Positions 53,193 through 61,393 of a DNA stretch of 64,000 nt are shown in pieces. The notes under the pieces are model-generated. The model was given only the letters and a program-made list of their open reading frames with translations, searched no databases and was not told where the DNA came from. The first letter of the stretch is position 1, and each line of letters opens with the position of its first letter. The translations under genes and the position numbers were made by a program. This DNA comes from Pontibacterium sinense (GTDB taxonomy: Bacteria; Pseudomonadota; Gammaproteobacteria; Pseudomonadales; Balneatricaceae): positions 1 through 64,000 of the forward strand of contig NZ_JADEYS010000009.1 of assembly GCF_015209595.1 (NCBI RefSeq). Direction: 5' to 3'.

Positions 53193-54875
53193 TTAGTGTT
53201 GGGTATCGCTTTGCTCAACCCTATCTACAAACGGCCCAAGCTCACCGGATCGGTATACCCAACGCCCTTCTACCATCGTCGCCAACGGCTTGATCGAGGC
53301 GATTTTTCGACGATCGACACTCAGGTAATCCTGATTCAATATCAGCAGATCGGCACGTTTGCCCACCTCCAATGAACCGATCTGATCCTCCATAAACGCC
53401 AGTTTGGCATTGTTGATGGTATGGGCAATCAATGCCTGACGCCGGTCTACGTTCTGCTCGGATATCTGCGTACCATCAATCATCTGCCCGTTCACGGCCC
53501 ACCATAACGTGCGAAACGGGTTGTAGATCGAAACCACCGGACTGTCAGAACCCAACCCCCAAAGCACACCTTTGTCACTCAAGGTTTTCATCGGTGTCAT
53601 CTGCTGCGCAGCCGCACCAAATCTCGCCTGAAAGCGATAGCCAATCAGCACCGGCCGACTGTGAATGGCAAACAGGACACCCAGAGCCTTTGCGCGCTCA
53701 ATCGTATCGGGCTTGACGCCGTCGACGTGCGCAAACGTCCAACGCAACGGAGCCAACGGGTACTCTTTGTTTATCTCTTCAAAGGCATCCAGATGCTGAT
53801 TAATCGATGTGTCATGCACCGCATGCAGATGCAATGGCAAACCCTGTTTCGCCAGCTCGCGGGCATTCGCCAGAAACTCAGCTTTCACTTGCTCACTGCT
53901 ACGAGCCGCTCGCCCGGCGCTATCTTGCACCGACAGCATTAGCTGCTCACCCACTGCCACCGGGCGGAAAAATGCACTGCCACGGTTAAAGGTGACACCC
54001 TCAAGACGGGCCAAATCGGGACTCAGATCTTCTTTACCCCAAGGAATAACCTGTTTCATATAAAACAGCCGGATGGGCATCTCGCCCCGCGAATCGAGAC
54101 GCTCAAACGGCTCGTAAAGGCGATCATGGGTATCAAACCCACCCGCATCAACCACCGTCGTGAGTCCCGCGCGCGCCAAGTCTTTCAGTGCCTGACGGCT
54201 ATGCGCCAATTGCTCCTGCCCACGCAGTTCAGCGATCTTCTGTTCGATAAGAAATTGGGCGCGCTTGGTCACCGGCCCTTCGGGTAAACCTTTTCCGTCG
54301 AGCAGCAGTCCCGGCATTTGTGGCGGATTCGTGGCATCAACTCCGATATGCCTCATGGCTTGGCTATTGGCATAGCCCCAGTCGAAAAGGTGTTGCAGGT
54401 AAACAGGATTATTCGGGGCAGCCTTATCCAGATCCACACGCAGGAAACCGGCCTTCGGCCGTCCTGAAAACTGACGTTCGACAAAGCCCCCACTGGCGAT
54501 CAGCCATTGTCCGGGCTTCGCCTTTGCGGCGATATCGGCAATACGCTGGAGAGCTTGTCGGTAGTCGAGTACCCCTTCGAGACGGATCTGCTGTTGCCAA
54601 TTCTGGGCGGCCCGCACCAGATGCATGTGGTTGTCGATCAAACCGGGAATGACCGTCCGCCCTTCGAGATCAATCACTTCTGTGCTCTCGGTGATATGAC
54701 TGGTGATGTCAGACTCATCACCGATGGCAACGATCCTGCCACCATCAATAGCCAGCGCACTCGCCTGTCCAAACTCAGCATCCACTTTCAGGATATGACC
54801 GTTTTTCAGCACCAGTTCTGCGCTTTGTAGTGAACCACTAAATAACAGAAGTAGCGCACAGGTTTGCTGTTTCAT
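53193..54875 (-). CDS. Exported amidohydrolase, YtcJ-like (amidohydrolase family 3)
   Basis: The 560-residue protein has a signal peptide (about 1-18, QTCALLLLFSGSLQSA). It has the amidohydrolase fold with GLIDNHMHLVRA (an HxH site), HLHAVHDTSINQHLDAFEE, TFAHVDGVKPDTIERAKALG and GLGSDSPVVSIYNPF. YtcJ-like enzymes hydrolyse amides or esters of unknown natural substrates. The last 13 residues (VDRVEQSDTQH region) are encoded by a degenerate family A repeat at 53199-53231, so the tail has been extended by the repeat. Followed upstream by a 460-bp gene-poor gap. Confidence 0.88.
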   Translation of the reverse strand: MKQQTCALLLLFSGSLQSAELVLKNGHILKVDAEFGQASALAIDGGRIVAIGDESDITSHITESTEVIDLEGRTVIPGLIDNHMHLVRAAQNWQQQIRLEGVLDYRQALQRIADIAAKAKPGQWLIASGGFVERQFSGRPKAGFLRVDLDKAAPNNPVYLQHLFDWGYANSQAMRHIGVDATNPPQMPGLLLDGKGLPEGPVTKRAQFLIEQKIAELRGQEQLAHSRQALKDLARAGLTTVVDAGGFDTHDRLYEPFERLDSRGEMPIRLFYMKQVIPWGKEDLSPDLARLEGVTFNRGSAFFRPVAVGEQLMLSVQDSAGRAARSSEQVKAEFLANARELAKQGLPLHLHAVHDTSINQHLDAFEEINKEYPLAPLRWTFAHVDGVKPDTIERAKALGVLFAIHSRPVLIGYRFQARFGAAAQQMTPMKTLSDKGVLWGLGSDSPVVSIYNPFRTLWWAVNGQMIDGTQISEQNVDRRQALIAHTINNAKLAFMEDQIGSLEVGKRADLLILNQDYLSVDRRKIASIKPLATMVEGRWVYRSGELGPFVDRVEQSDTQH

Positions 54876-55017
54876 AGGGGACTCTCCTATCCAAGGTTTG
54901 CCGCAGGCTAAAAGACAATCGTGATAGTGAGAACATATTCATGATCACTTGTTCCACTATAGGCCCACTTCCCTCTTTGCGGACATGTTTTTCGGAGCTT
55001 CACTCTGATAACAACCC

Positions 55018-55126
55018 TTAGCTCCGCACCACATCAGCCTTGAGGAACGGTTCAATATGGCTAATTGCCAGCGTCACATAATGCTCTTTCTCACCACCCG
55101 GCAGCTTGCAGCACAACACAGTATCG
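55018..55126 (-). pseudogene. Possible gene remnant (C-terminal fragment)
   Basis: An open stretch of 36 codons on the minus strand reads DTVLCCKLPGGEKEHYVTLA and ends KADVVRS before a stop. Its composition is protein-like. An in-frame stop lies just upstream, and I find no start. The region 55200-55260 holds a short GTTGGAGGA tandem repeat. Taken together, this gap looks like decayed coding DNA, but the call is weak. Confidence 0.25.
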
Positions 55127-55336
55127 CCCTAGCCTCAGCATCTCGGGTATATGTAGAACTGGAGAACATAGGGCTTGATGACCATCCTCACCTGCCTCTG
55201 GGTTGAGGCTGGCGCTTGGGTCAGTTGAGTTGGAGGAGTTGGAGGAGTTGGAGAGAGCGTTGGGTACTGTAAAACGGGTAATTGATGATTACGCGTACGA
55301 AGAGAACTCAACGCTTACAAAAGACAGAGGCCTCGT

Positions 55337-55684
55337 TTACAGGCTCGCCGTCACGGTCACTTCTACCAGCAAAGTTTCACGCGCCATCAAGGCCTGAACA
55401 CAAGTGCGGGCTGGGGCACAACCGTCTGGAAGCCATGCATTCCAAAGCTCATTAAAGGCACCAATATCTTTAGTCTCCTTCACATGAATCAACGCAGACA
55501 GAATCTTACTTTTGTCCGTGCCAGCTTCCTCCAGATGATCGTCAATTCGCGCCAATACCGACTTGGTTTGACCAACGATATCTTCGTTCGCATCAAGAGC
55601 GACCTGTCCACACAGGTATACCGTATCGTTATGAACGACTATACGGCTGACCTTTTCATTAGTACGTTTACGGATGATATCCAT
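55337..55684 (-). CDS. RidA-family protein
   Basis: The 115-residue protein has the RidA pattern: RIVVHNDTVYLCGQVALDAN, QTKSVLARIDDHLEEAGTDKSKILSALIHVKE, and CAPARTCVQALMARETLLVEVTVTASL. The substrate arginine of active RidA lies in PARTCVQA. It differs from the RidA at 18224, which has the YPNRAAM form. A decayed second copy lies just upstream at 55796. It is monocistronic. Confidence 0.88.
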   Translation of the reverse strand: MDIIRKRTNEKVSRIVVHNDTVYLCGQVALDANEDIVGQTKSVLARIDDHLEEAGTDKSKILSALIHVKETKDIGAFNELWNAWLPDGCAPARTCVQALMARETLLVEVTVTASL

Positions 55685-55795
55685 GATTTGTGTCTCATTG
55701 TCCGAACCCCTATAACGTTATCGTTACAGGGCTAAGATTTTAGGGGAAGGTTGGAGTCTGTAACCCAACTATAGAAAGGTAACCGCAACAAATCC

Positions 55796-56010
55796 TTACA
55801 AGGCGCCGATAAAGGTTACTTCAACCGGAACCGCCTCATTCGCCATCGTGGATTGTACACACGTATGTGCAGGTGCACAGCCTCCCGACAACCATGCGTT
55901 TCAAAGCGTGTTGAGGGACACTACATCCTTGTTGTCTTTAACGTGAACCAGGGCGGAAGCCGCTTACTCCTATTGGTGCCCACCTCTGCCAGATCACTGA
56001 TACCGGCATG
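55796..56010 (-). pseudogene. Decayed RidA paralogue, frameshifted and with in-frame stop
   Basis: The minus strand encodes SALVHVKDNKDVVSLNTL, then a TGA where the paralogue has Trp, then NAWLSGGCAPAHTCVQSTMA and VEVTFIGAL before a normal TAA stop. This matches the intact RidA at 55337 closely. An earlier segment (SDLAEVGTNRSK) matches DHLEEAGTDKSK but in another frame. So a tandem duplicate has been lost by at least one frameshift and one stop. The 5' limit is approximate. Confidence 0.8.
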
Positions 56011-56255
56011 CAGCGGTGCTGAATGGAGCATCCGATCTGCTTTACAAAGTACTGAGTGAACGATCTGGTCATATCAGAACGGTTATCGGTTGTACCAGCT
56101 TGCCAATGGGTGCTGCTGTTGATATCTCTGCGATTGTTGAGGTTATATAACGCTGCTCCAAGCATCGATACTCGCAGGCCCGTGCACAGTCTAGATAACT
56201 ACAACAGACGCAAATCCCAAGCGCTCTTTTAATGTTGTGGTTAGCAATGATCTGG

Positions 56256-56289
56256 CATAAAAAAACCCAGCTGAGTAAGCTGGGTTTTG
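56256..56289 (-). terminator. Terminator of the OsmC-YcaO gene
   Basis: On the minus strand, AAAACCCAGCT and AGCTGGGTTTT form an 11-bp stem with a 5-nt loop, followed by a T-run. It lies about 38 nt past the stop codon. Confidence 0.9.
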
Positions 56290-56326
56290 TATTCATAAAG
56301 CTCAATAAACGCTCTGGTCATACTGC

Positions 56327-58513
56327 TTACTTAGCAGTCCGGGCCGCACGCGCCGCGTGAAGTTTCTTGTAACTCTCAATCAGGCGCAGGTGTTTATCAA
56401 GGCCTTCCAGCTGCATATTGGTTGGAGTCAGACCGTAGAACTTCACGTCTCCGTTAAGGGAATCAACCACGTTTGCCATCACCTCTTCACCAAACATACG
56501 GCTCAGATTGTGGTGGTAGTCTTCCAGTTCCAACTCTTCGTCCAGCGCAATCTCCAGCACCGCGTTGACTGCCCGGTAGAACAGACCACGTTCAACGGTG
56601 TTATCGTTAAACTGCAAGAAGGTTTCCACCAGCTCGATCGCTTCTTCAAACTGCTGCAGCGCTAGGTGGATCAGTATCTTCAGTTCCAGCACAGTGAGCT
56701 GGCCCCAGACGGTGTTTTCATCAAACTCAACACCGATCAGGGTGCGGATAAAGGTGTAGTTGTCTTCACCGCTCTCTTCCAGACGCTCGACCAGATCCAC
56801 CAGCTGCTCATCACCCAATGAGTGGATAGTGAGGATGTCTTCACGGAACTGAAGTGCCTTGTTGGTGTTATCCCAGACCAGATCTTCAACCGGGTACACT
56901 TCTGAATATCCCGGCACTAAGATACGGCAGGCAGACGCACCAAAATCATCGAAGGTAGCCACGTACACTTCTTTGCCCAGCTCGTTCAGGATATCCATAA
57001 GCGCGGCATTTTCTTCTTCGTTGGTGCCGGAGAAATCCCACTCACAGAACTCGAAATCATGCTTGGCGCTGAAGAAACGCCAGGAGATAACCCCTGTTGA
57101 ATCGATAAAGTGTTCAACGAAGTTGTTCGGCTCAGTCACCGCCAGACTGTTAAATGTCGGTGGCGGTACGTCGTTCAAACCTTCAAAGCTTCGGCCCTGC
57201 AACAGCTCGGTCAGGCTGCGCTCAAGCGCCACTTCAAAGCTTGGGTGCGCACCAAATGAAGCAAATACACCGCCCGTTCTTGGGTTCATCAAGGTGACGC
57301 ACATGACCGGAAACAAACCACCCAGAGATGCGTCTTTTACGACAACCGGGAAGCCTTGCTCTTCCAACCCTTTGATACCTGCAACGATACTCGGGTATTT
57401 ATTCAATACTTCCTGCGGTACATCAGGCAGAACCAGTTCTTCTTCGATGATCTGGCGTTTCACTGCCCGCTCAAAGATTTCTGACAGACACTGCACTTTG
57501 GCTTCATAAATATTATTACCGGCACTCATACCGTTACTTAGAAACAGGTTTTCCAAGAGGTTGGACGGGAAGTACACGGTTTGCTGATCGGATTGACGTA
57601 CGTAAGGCAGTGCACAGATGCCCCGCTCTACATTGCCAGAGTTGGTATCGATCAGGTTGGAGCCACGCAACTCATTTTCTGGATCGTAAATTTCACGGCA
57701 GTAGTCATCCATCAGCCCGTCTGGAATCGCATCATCTGCCGTCAGTTTGAACCACTGCTCATTGGGATAATGAACGAAGTCACTGTTCGCTATCTCTTCA
57801 CCGAAGAACTGATCGTTGTAGAAGAAGTTGCAGCTCGCGCGCTCAATAAACTCACCCAACGCAGAACACAATGCACTCTCTTTAGATGCACCTTTACCGT
57901 TGGTAAAACACATTGGAGAGGCTGCATCACGAATATGCAAAGACCATACATTCGGGACGATATTGCGCCATGAGGAGATCTCGATTTTCATGCCCAGCTC
58001 TTCGAGCATCCCAGTCATGTTGGCAATGGTTTCTTCCAACGGCAGATCTTTGCCCAGAATCATGGTGTGCGCTTCGCCTGCTGGCATGCCCATCGCCATG
58101 ATCGACGCATCTTCGTCCAGGCTATCAACATTTTCGATCTTAAATTCCGGCCCCTCTTGCACCACTTTCTTGACGGTGCAACGATCGATAGCACGCAGAA
58201 TACCTTGCCGGTCTTTATCAGAGATACTCTCCGGCAGTTCTACCTGAATCTGGAAGATCTGGTTGTAGCGGTTCTCAGGATCGACAATGTTGTTTTGCGA
58301 GATATGGATATCATCCGTAGGAATATCACGCGCTTTGCAGTACACCTTTACAAAGTAAGCCGCACACATCGCGGACGATGCCAGAAAGTAATCAAACGGA
58401 CTTGGCGCAGAGCCGTCACCTTTGTAACGGATTGGCTGGTCGGCAATGACAGTGTAGTCATCAAACTTCGCTTCAAGTCTGAGGTTGTCTAGAAAATTTA
58501 CTTTGATTTCCAT
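56327..58513 (-). CDS. OsmC-YcaO fusion protein
   Basis: The 728-residue protein joins an N-terminal OsmC-like domain (about 1-140, with SSAMCAAYFVKVYCKARDIP and the peroxide-reducing-type Cys) to a YcaO domain (about 180-575: GKGASKESALCSALGEFIERASC, AGNNIYEAKVQCLSEIFERAV, GEFIER ATP-binding pattern) and a helical C-terminal tail. YcaO enzymes use ATP to modify amide backbones; E. coli YcaO assists RimO-dependent thiomethylation of ribosomal protein S12. The OsmC-fused form is common in marine gammaproteobacteria. No RiPP precursor or rimO gene is adjacent. It is a single gene with its own terminator. Confidence 0.9.
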   Translation of the reverse strand: MEIKVNFLDNLRLEAKFDDYTVIADQPIRYKGDGSAPSPFDYFLASSAMCAAYFVKVYCKARDIPTDDIHISQNNIVDPENRYNQIFQIQVELPESISDKDRQGILRAIDRCTVKKVVQEGPEFKIENVDSLDEDASIMAMGMPAGEAHTMILGKDLPLEETIANMTGMLEELGMKIEISSWRNIVPNVWSLHIRDAASPMCFTNGKGASKESALCSALGEFIERASCNFFYNDQFFGEEIANSDFVHYPNEQWFKLTADDAIPDGLMDDYCREIYDPENELRGSNLIDTNSGNVERGICALPYVRQSDQQTVYFPSNLLENLFLSNGMSAGNNIYEAKVQCLSEIFERAVKRQIIEEELVLPDVPQEVLNKYPSIVAGIKGLEEQGFPVVVKDASLGGLFPVMCVTLMNPRTGGVFASFGAHPSFEVALERSLTELLQGRSFEGLNDVPPPTFNSLAVTEPNNFVEHFIDSTGVISWRFFSAKHDFEFCEWDFSGTNEEENAALMDILNELGKEVYVATFDDFGASACRILVPGYSEVYPVEDLVWDNTNKALQFREDILTIHSLGDEQLVDLVERLEESGEDNYTFIRTLIGVEFDENTVWGQLTVLELKILIHLALQQFEEAIELVETFLQFNDNTVERGLFYRAVNAVLEIALDEELELEDYHHNLSRMFGEEVMANVVDSLNGDVKFYGLTPTNMQLEGLDKHLRLIESYKKLHAARAARTAK

Positions 58514-58648
58514 TTAGATATTCTTTCCGAAATCGTTAGGTGCAAATAGATATTGAGTTTAGCCAGCACAACCGGACTTCATGTTTCGTCCTATCGAAGG
58601 CTGTAGCAGCGTATTTCAAACGCAGTCAATCTGACCACGCAGGCCGCA

Positions 58649-58864
58649 TTAATTGGCGGGCATTTTACCATGTTCGTAGAAATTAAAACGAAGACAATCT
58701 TGAAGCTCCTGGCCACGAAGTCTGAGCTTACTCACAACACCCACATGACCTGAATTTTTATAACCTTTCCATTGTTCGTCATACGTTTTCAGCATGTAAA
58801 CCTCATCCAAATTGGTGAATGTTTCTACTAAACGAGGCGCTTGCCCGCGACCAGCGTAGTCCAT
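58649..58864 (-). CDS. Small protein of unknown function, 71 aa
   Basis: The 71-residue protein begins MDYAGRGQAPRLVETFTNLD and continues with DEVYMLKTYDEQWKGYKNSGHVGVVSKLRLRG. It has no signal peptide or membrane helix. A GAGAGG ribosome site lies 3-4 nt before the ATG, and the composition is protein-like, so I judge it real. I do not recognise a family. It lies between the OsmC-YcaO gene and the divergent GAF-LuxR gene. Confidence 0.55.
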   Translation of the reverse strand: MDYAGRGQAPRLVETFTNLDEVYMLKTYDEQWKGYKNSGHVGVVSKLRLRGQELQDCLRFNFYEHGKMPAN

Positions 58865-59046
58865 TTCCCTCTCTCACGGACTTAGCCCTCTGGTATAGCC
58901 ACGCATCGTGAAAATCATAGTTGGCTCCAGAGGATGAAGTCTGTTGGCGCACAAAACTGACCTACAACCTGCTATATCCTTAGCCGTACCAGACAGGGAG
59001 ACACGTGGAATAACGCTAACTGCACCTAGTAATGGGGAGATGATCT

Positions 59047-59997
59047 ATGAACACACAGCAAAGGCCATCAGTCCCGAAAGCCCTGCTGAACAAATGGCAG
59101 CACATCGTCGATTTGCTAGCTCAGTTAAGTCACACCCGCGCTGTTTTGATTACGCGTGTCAGACAGGACGATATATGCCTGTTGCTGGGCAACCGTAGCG
59201 AGGATAATCCGTTTCAAAAAAAGGGTTATAACAAACGATGCAGTGATATGTATTGTGACCACGTAATCCGTAGCCAAAAACCACTTCTGGTGGAAGATGC
59301 CACTCAATCTAGCGCTTGGCAAAACGCCCCCCAAATCGAATGTGACATGACCTTCTACCTAGGCTTTCCTCTACGATGGCCGGATGGCGAACCCTTCGGA
59401 ACCATTTGCCTCATGGATCAGAAGCAGGAAAACAACGCCCTGCAATATCGCCCCCTTATTGAAGAGTTCCAAGCGCTGATCAACAATGACCTGATGCTGT
59501 TACAAGATTTGGAATCGCACCATCAACAGCAGATACATCTTGAAAAGACCCTGGAACAAAAGAGCCAAGAGATTGCAGCACAATCAACCGATCTAGATGA
59601 GATCAATACAGCGCTGAGGGTGTTGTTGCGGCAACGGGAATACGATAGAAAAGAGATGCAGTCCGAAGCCAGCGAGGAACTCCGTCGCATAGTACTCCCT
59701 CACTTAGACGAACTCGAACAAAGCCCTCTAAATACCGTCCAGCAAAACTGTCTGGAACGACTTCGTCATCAGCTGACCGTAAAAACAGATAATCAGGCGA
59801 TCAGCACGACGTTGTTAAGCCCTACCGAACAGAAGATTGCCCGTTACATCCAGCAGGACAAATCCAGCAAAGAGATCGCAGACCAGATGCACCTAGCAAA
59901 GTGCACGGTCGACTTTCACCGGCAGAACATCCGCAAAAAACTCGGGATTAAAAGCGCATCGGTGAATCTAAAAAGCTACCTGATGTCTTTAGTTTGA
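59047..59997 (+). CDS. GAF-domain LuxR-type regulator
   Basis: The 316-residue cytoplasmic protein has a GAF domain (about 15-160, with HIVDLLAQLSHTRAVLITRV and DMTFYLGFPLRWPDGEPFGTICLMD), a coiled coil (about 165-240, rich in Gln and Glu), and a LuxR helix-turn-helix at the end (LSPTEQKIARYIQQDKSSKE, TVDFHRQNIRKKLGI). It thus couples a small-molecule or redox signal to transcription. The ATG at 59047 lies directly after GGGGAGATGATCT. The next gene downstream on the same strand is cytochrome P460. Confidence 0.88.
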   Translation: MNTQQRPSVPKALLNKWQHIVDLLAQLSHTRAVLITRVRQDDICLLLGNRSEDNPFQKKGYNKRCSDMYCDHVIRSQKPLLVEDATQSSAWQNAPQIECDMTFYLGFPLRWPDGEPFGTICLMDQKQENNALQYRPLIEEFQALINNDLMLLQDLESHHQQQIHLEKTLEQKSQEIAAQSTDLDEINTALRVLLRQREYDRKEMQSEASEELRRIVLPHLDELEQSPLNTVQQNCLERLRHQLTVKTDNQAISTTLLSPTEQKIARYIQQDKSSKEIADQMHLAKCTVDFHRQNIRKKLGIKSASVNLKSYLMSLV

Positions 59998-60116
59998 CGC
60001 GACGCACCTATTCCTACCTCATATTTTCCCCGTACATAACCCGTATGTTCATACTCCACTTCGCTCTTTAGACTTTTCCAAGTGATCGCTTAACGTCGCT
60101 CTTCGTACGTAGCGCT

Positions 60117-60152
60117 CAGCTAGTCCTACGTTCACGACGTAAGGCTAGCTAT
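60117..60152. other. Imperfect hairpin upstream of the cytochrome P460 gene
   Basis: AGCTAGTCCTACG and CGTAAGGCTAGCT pair imperfectly around a short loop. It lies 33 nt before the P460 start and could end the LuxR transcript or act in the leader. Confidence 0.4.
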
Positions 60153-60184
60153 AAATCCTTTTTATCCCGCTTGGAACTGTAAAA

Positions 60185-60799
60185 ATGATAAAAATAATAT
60201 GCTCCCAATCTACAAAGCTGGCCTGCCTATTAGCACTTTTGACTGCCTCTGTACTCAATACAACCTACGCCGAGGATTTACCCTCACCGGCTAAGTTCAA
60301 TACTGACAATGAGCTGATACTCCCCCTGAACTACCGCGAATGGGTTCAGGTCGGATCAAATGTATCCCCCAATGAACTCAACAACGGCAAAGCGCCCTTC
60401 AATGAGATGCGAACAATCTACATGGATCGCGGCGCTTTCCAGCATTGGAAAAAGACAGGTAAGTTCCGCAAAGGAACCCTGCTACTGAAAGAGGTTATGA
60501 GTGCCGAGCGTTACAAAGGGTTGACCGGCTCTGGCTACGCTGCCGGTGATGTCGTTGCCGTGGCGGGAATGCTGAAGGATTCAGAGAAGTTCGCCAATGA
60601 ACCTGGTAACTGGGGCTTCTTCCGTTACCCAAAACTGGATAACAGTGAACTGTTCCAAAAGACGAGTAAGCAGTTCCCGACTGGAAAATGCTCTGGTTGC
60701 CATGTCTCAGGAGCTCAGGATGATATGGTATTTACCCAGCATTATCCCGTGCTGACTGATTCAAAAGGTACTGGACGAGTAGCAGTCCCCGTCGAGTAA
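60185..60799 (+). CDS. Cytochrome P460-family protein
   Basis: The 204-residue periplasmic haem protein has a signal peptide (about 1-29) and one CxxCH site, CSGCH at 169-173, near the C-terminus as in P460 proteins. Segments NYREWVQVGSNVSPNE, MRTIYMDRGAFQHWKKTGKF and PKLDNSELF match the family. True P460 oxidises hydroxylamine to N2O in ammonia oxidisers and methanotrophs through a Lys-haem crosslink, and lysines are available in the correct region. No partner oxidoreductase is nearby; a detoxifying or peroxidase-like role is possible. Confidence 0.88.
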   Translation: MIKIICSQSTKLACLLALLTASVLNTTYAEDLPSPAKFNTDNELILPLNYREWVQVGSNVSPNELNNGKAPFNEMRTIYMDRGAFQHWKKTGKFRKGTLLLKEVMSAERYKGLTGSGYAAGDVVAVAGMLKDSEKFANEPGNWGFFRYPKLDNSELFQKTSKQFPTGKCSGCHVSGAQDDMVFTQHYPVLTDSKGTGRVAVPVE

Positions 60800-60844
60800 A
60801 GGAGAAGCTAAAAACCCCTATCCGGGCTTCACCGAAGTCTAACC

Positions 60845-60883
60845 CTAAAGCCGCAACGACCAACATGGTCACCGCGGCTTTAG
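60845..60883. terminator. Terminator-like hairpin after cytochrome P460
   Basis: CTAAAGCCGC (60845-60854) and GCGGCTTTAG (60874-60883) form a perfect 10-bp stem with a nested GAC/GTC. A short AT-rich stretch follows rather than a clean T-run. Confidence 0.65.
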
Positions 60884-61291
60884 ATTCAATAAATCAGCGC
60901 AGCACCCTATCTTCAAGCCAGAGACAACGCATTGAAATGTAAGGGCTTTTAAACCAACCCAAACATTCTTTATGCATCAGTCATTATCTCGCATCGATAT
61001 TGAATACTGATCTGAATTAAGCCCTGATAACCTCTCATCACTATTTGATTGTTCTAAATCTGATAAGACGATTGATTCATTGTCAGGGCAGAATATGTGC
61101 TCAGATTCAGAGCACTCAACCTTTTTGGAACCTTGGCATCTGCTTGCCTCCACCATGCCCAATCAGCAATAGCATTCAAATCATCACAGATACGCCATCA
61201 AATATTCTAAGGAACCTGCGAATAAGTCCCAGACCCTCTCAGCGGACAGTCAATCGGCTGAGTGCGCGAAAGGCTGCGCCGCGAAATGACA

Positions 61292-61341
61292 AGTGCTTTC
61301 CAAGCAGCCTGACAAAGCCAGAAACTGCGTTGGAAAGCACT
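61292..61341. other. Strong hairpin in a gene-free gap
   Basis: AGTGCTTTCCAA (61292-61303) and TTGGAAAGCACT (61330-61341) are perfect 12-bp arms, continued by GCAG/CTGC with one bulge. It lies about 50 nt beyond the antiporter stop codon, within a 590-bp gap (60800-61393) that holds no supported gene. It may be a terminator for the minus-strand operon or part of a small RNA. Confidence 0.6.
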
Positions 61342-61393
61342 CCTATGACGGTGAACCCGCAAATACTACCTTAAACTTAAGTACTCAAGCTGA

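Noticed and set aside
55203-55397. Plus-strand frame over the GTTGGAGGA tandem repeat
   Set aside because: Starts in low-complexity DNA and runs antisense into RidA.
61045-61374. 109-codon plus-strand frame in the gap before the antiporter
   Set aside because: Composition is not protein-like (Pro, Ser and Arg rich), there is no ribosome site, and it crosses a strong hairpin.
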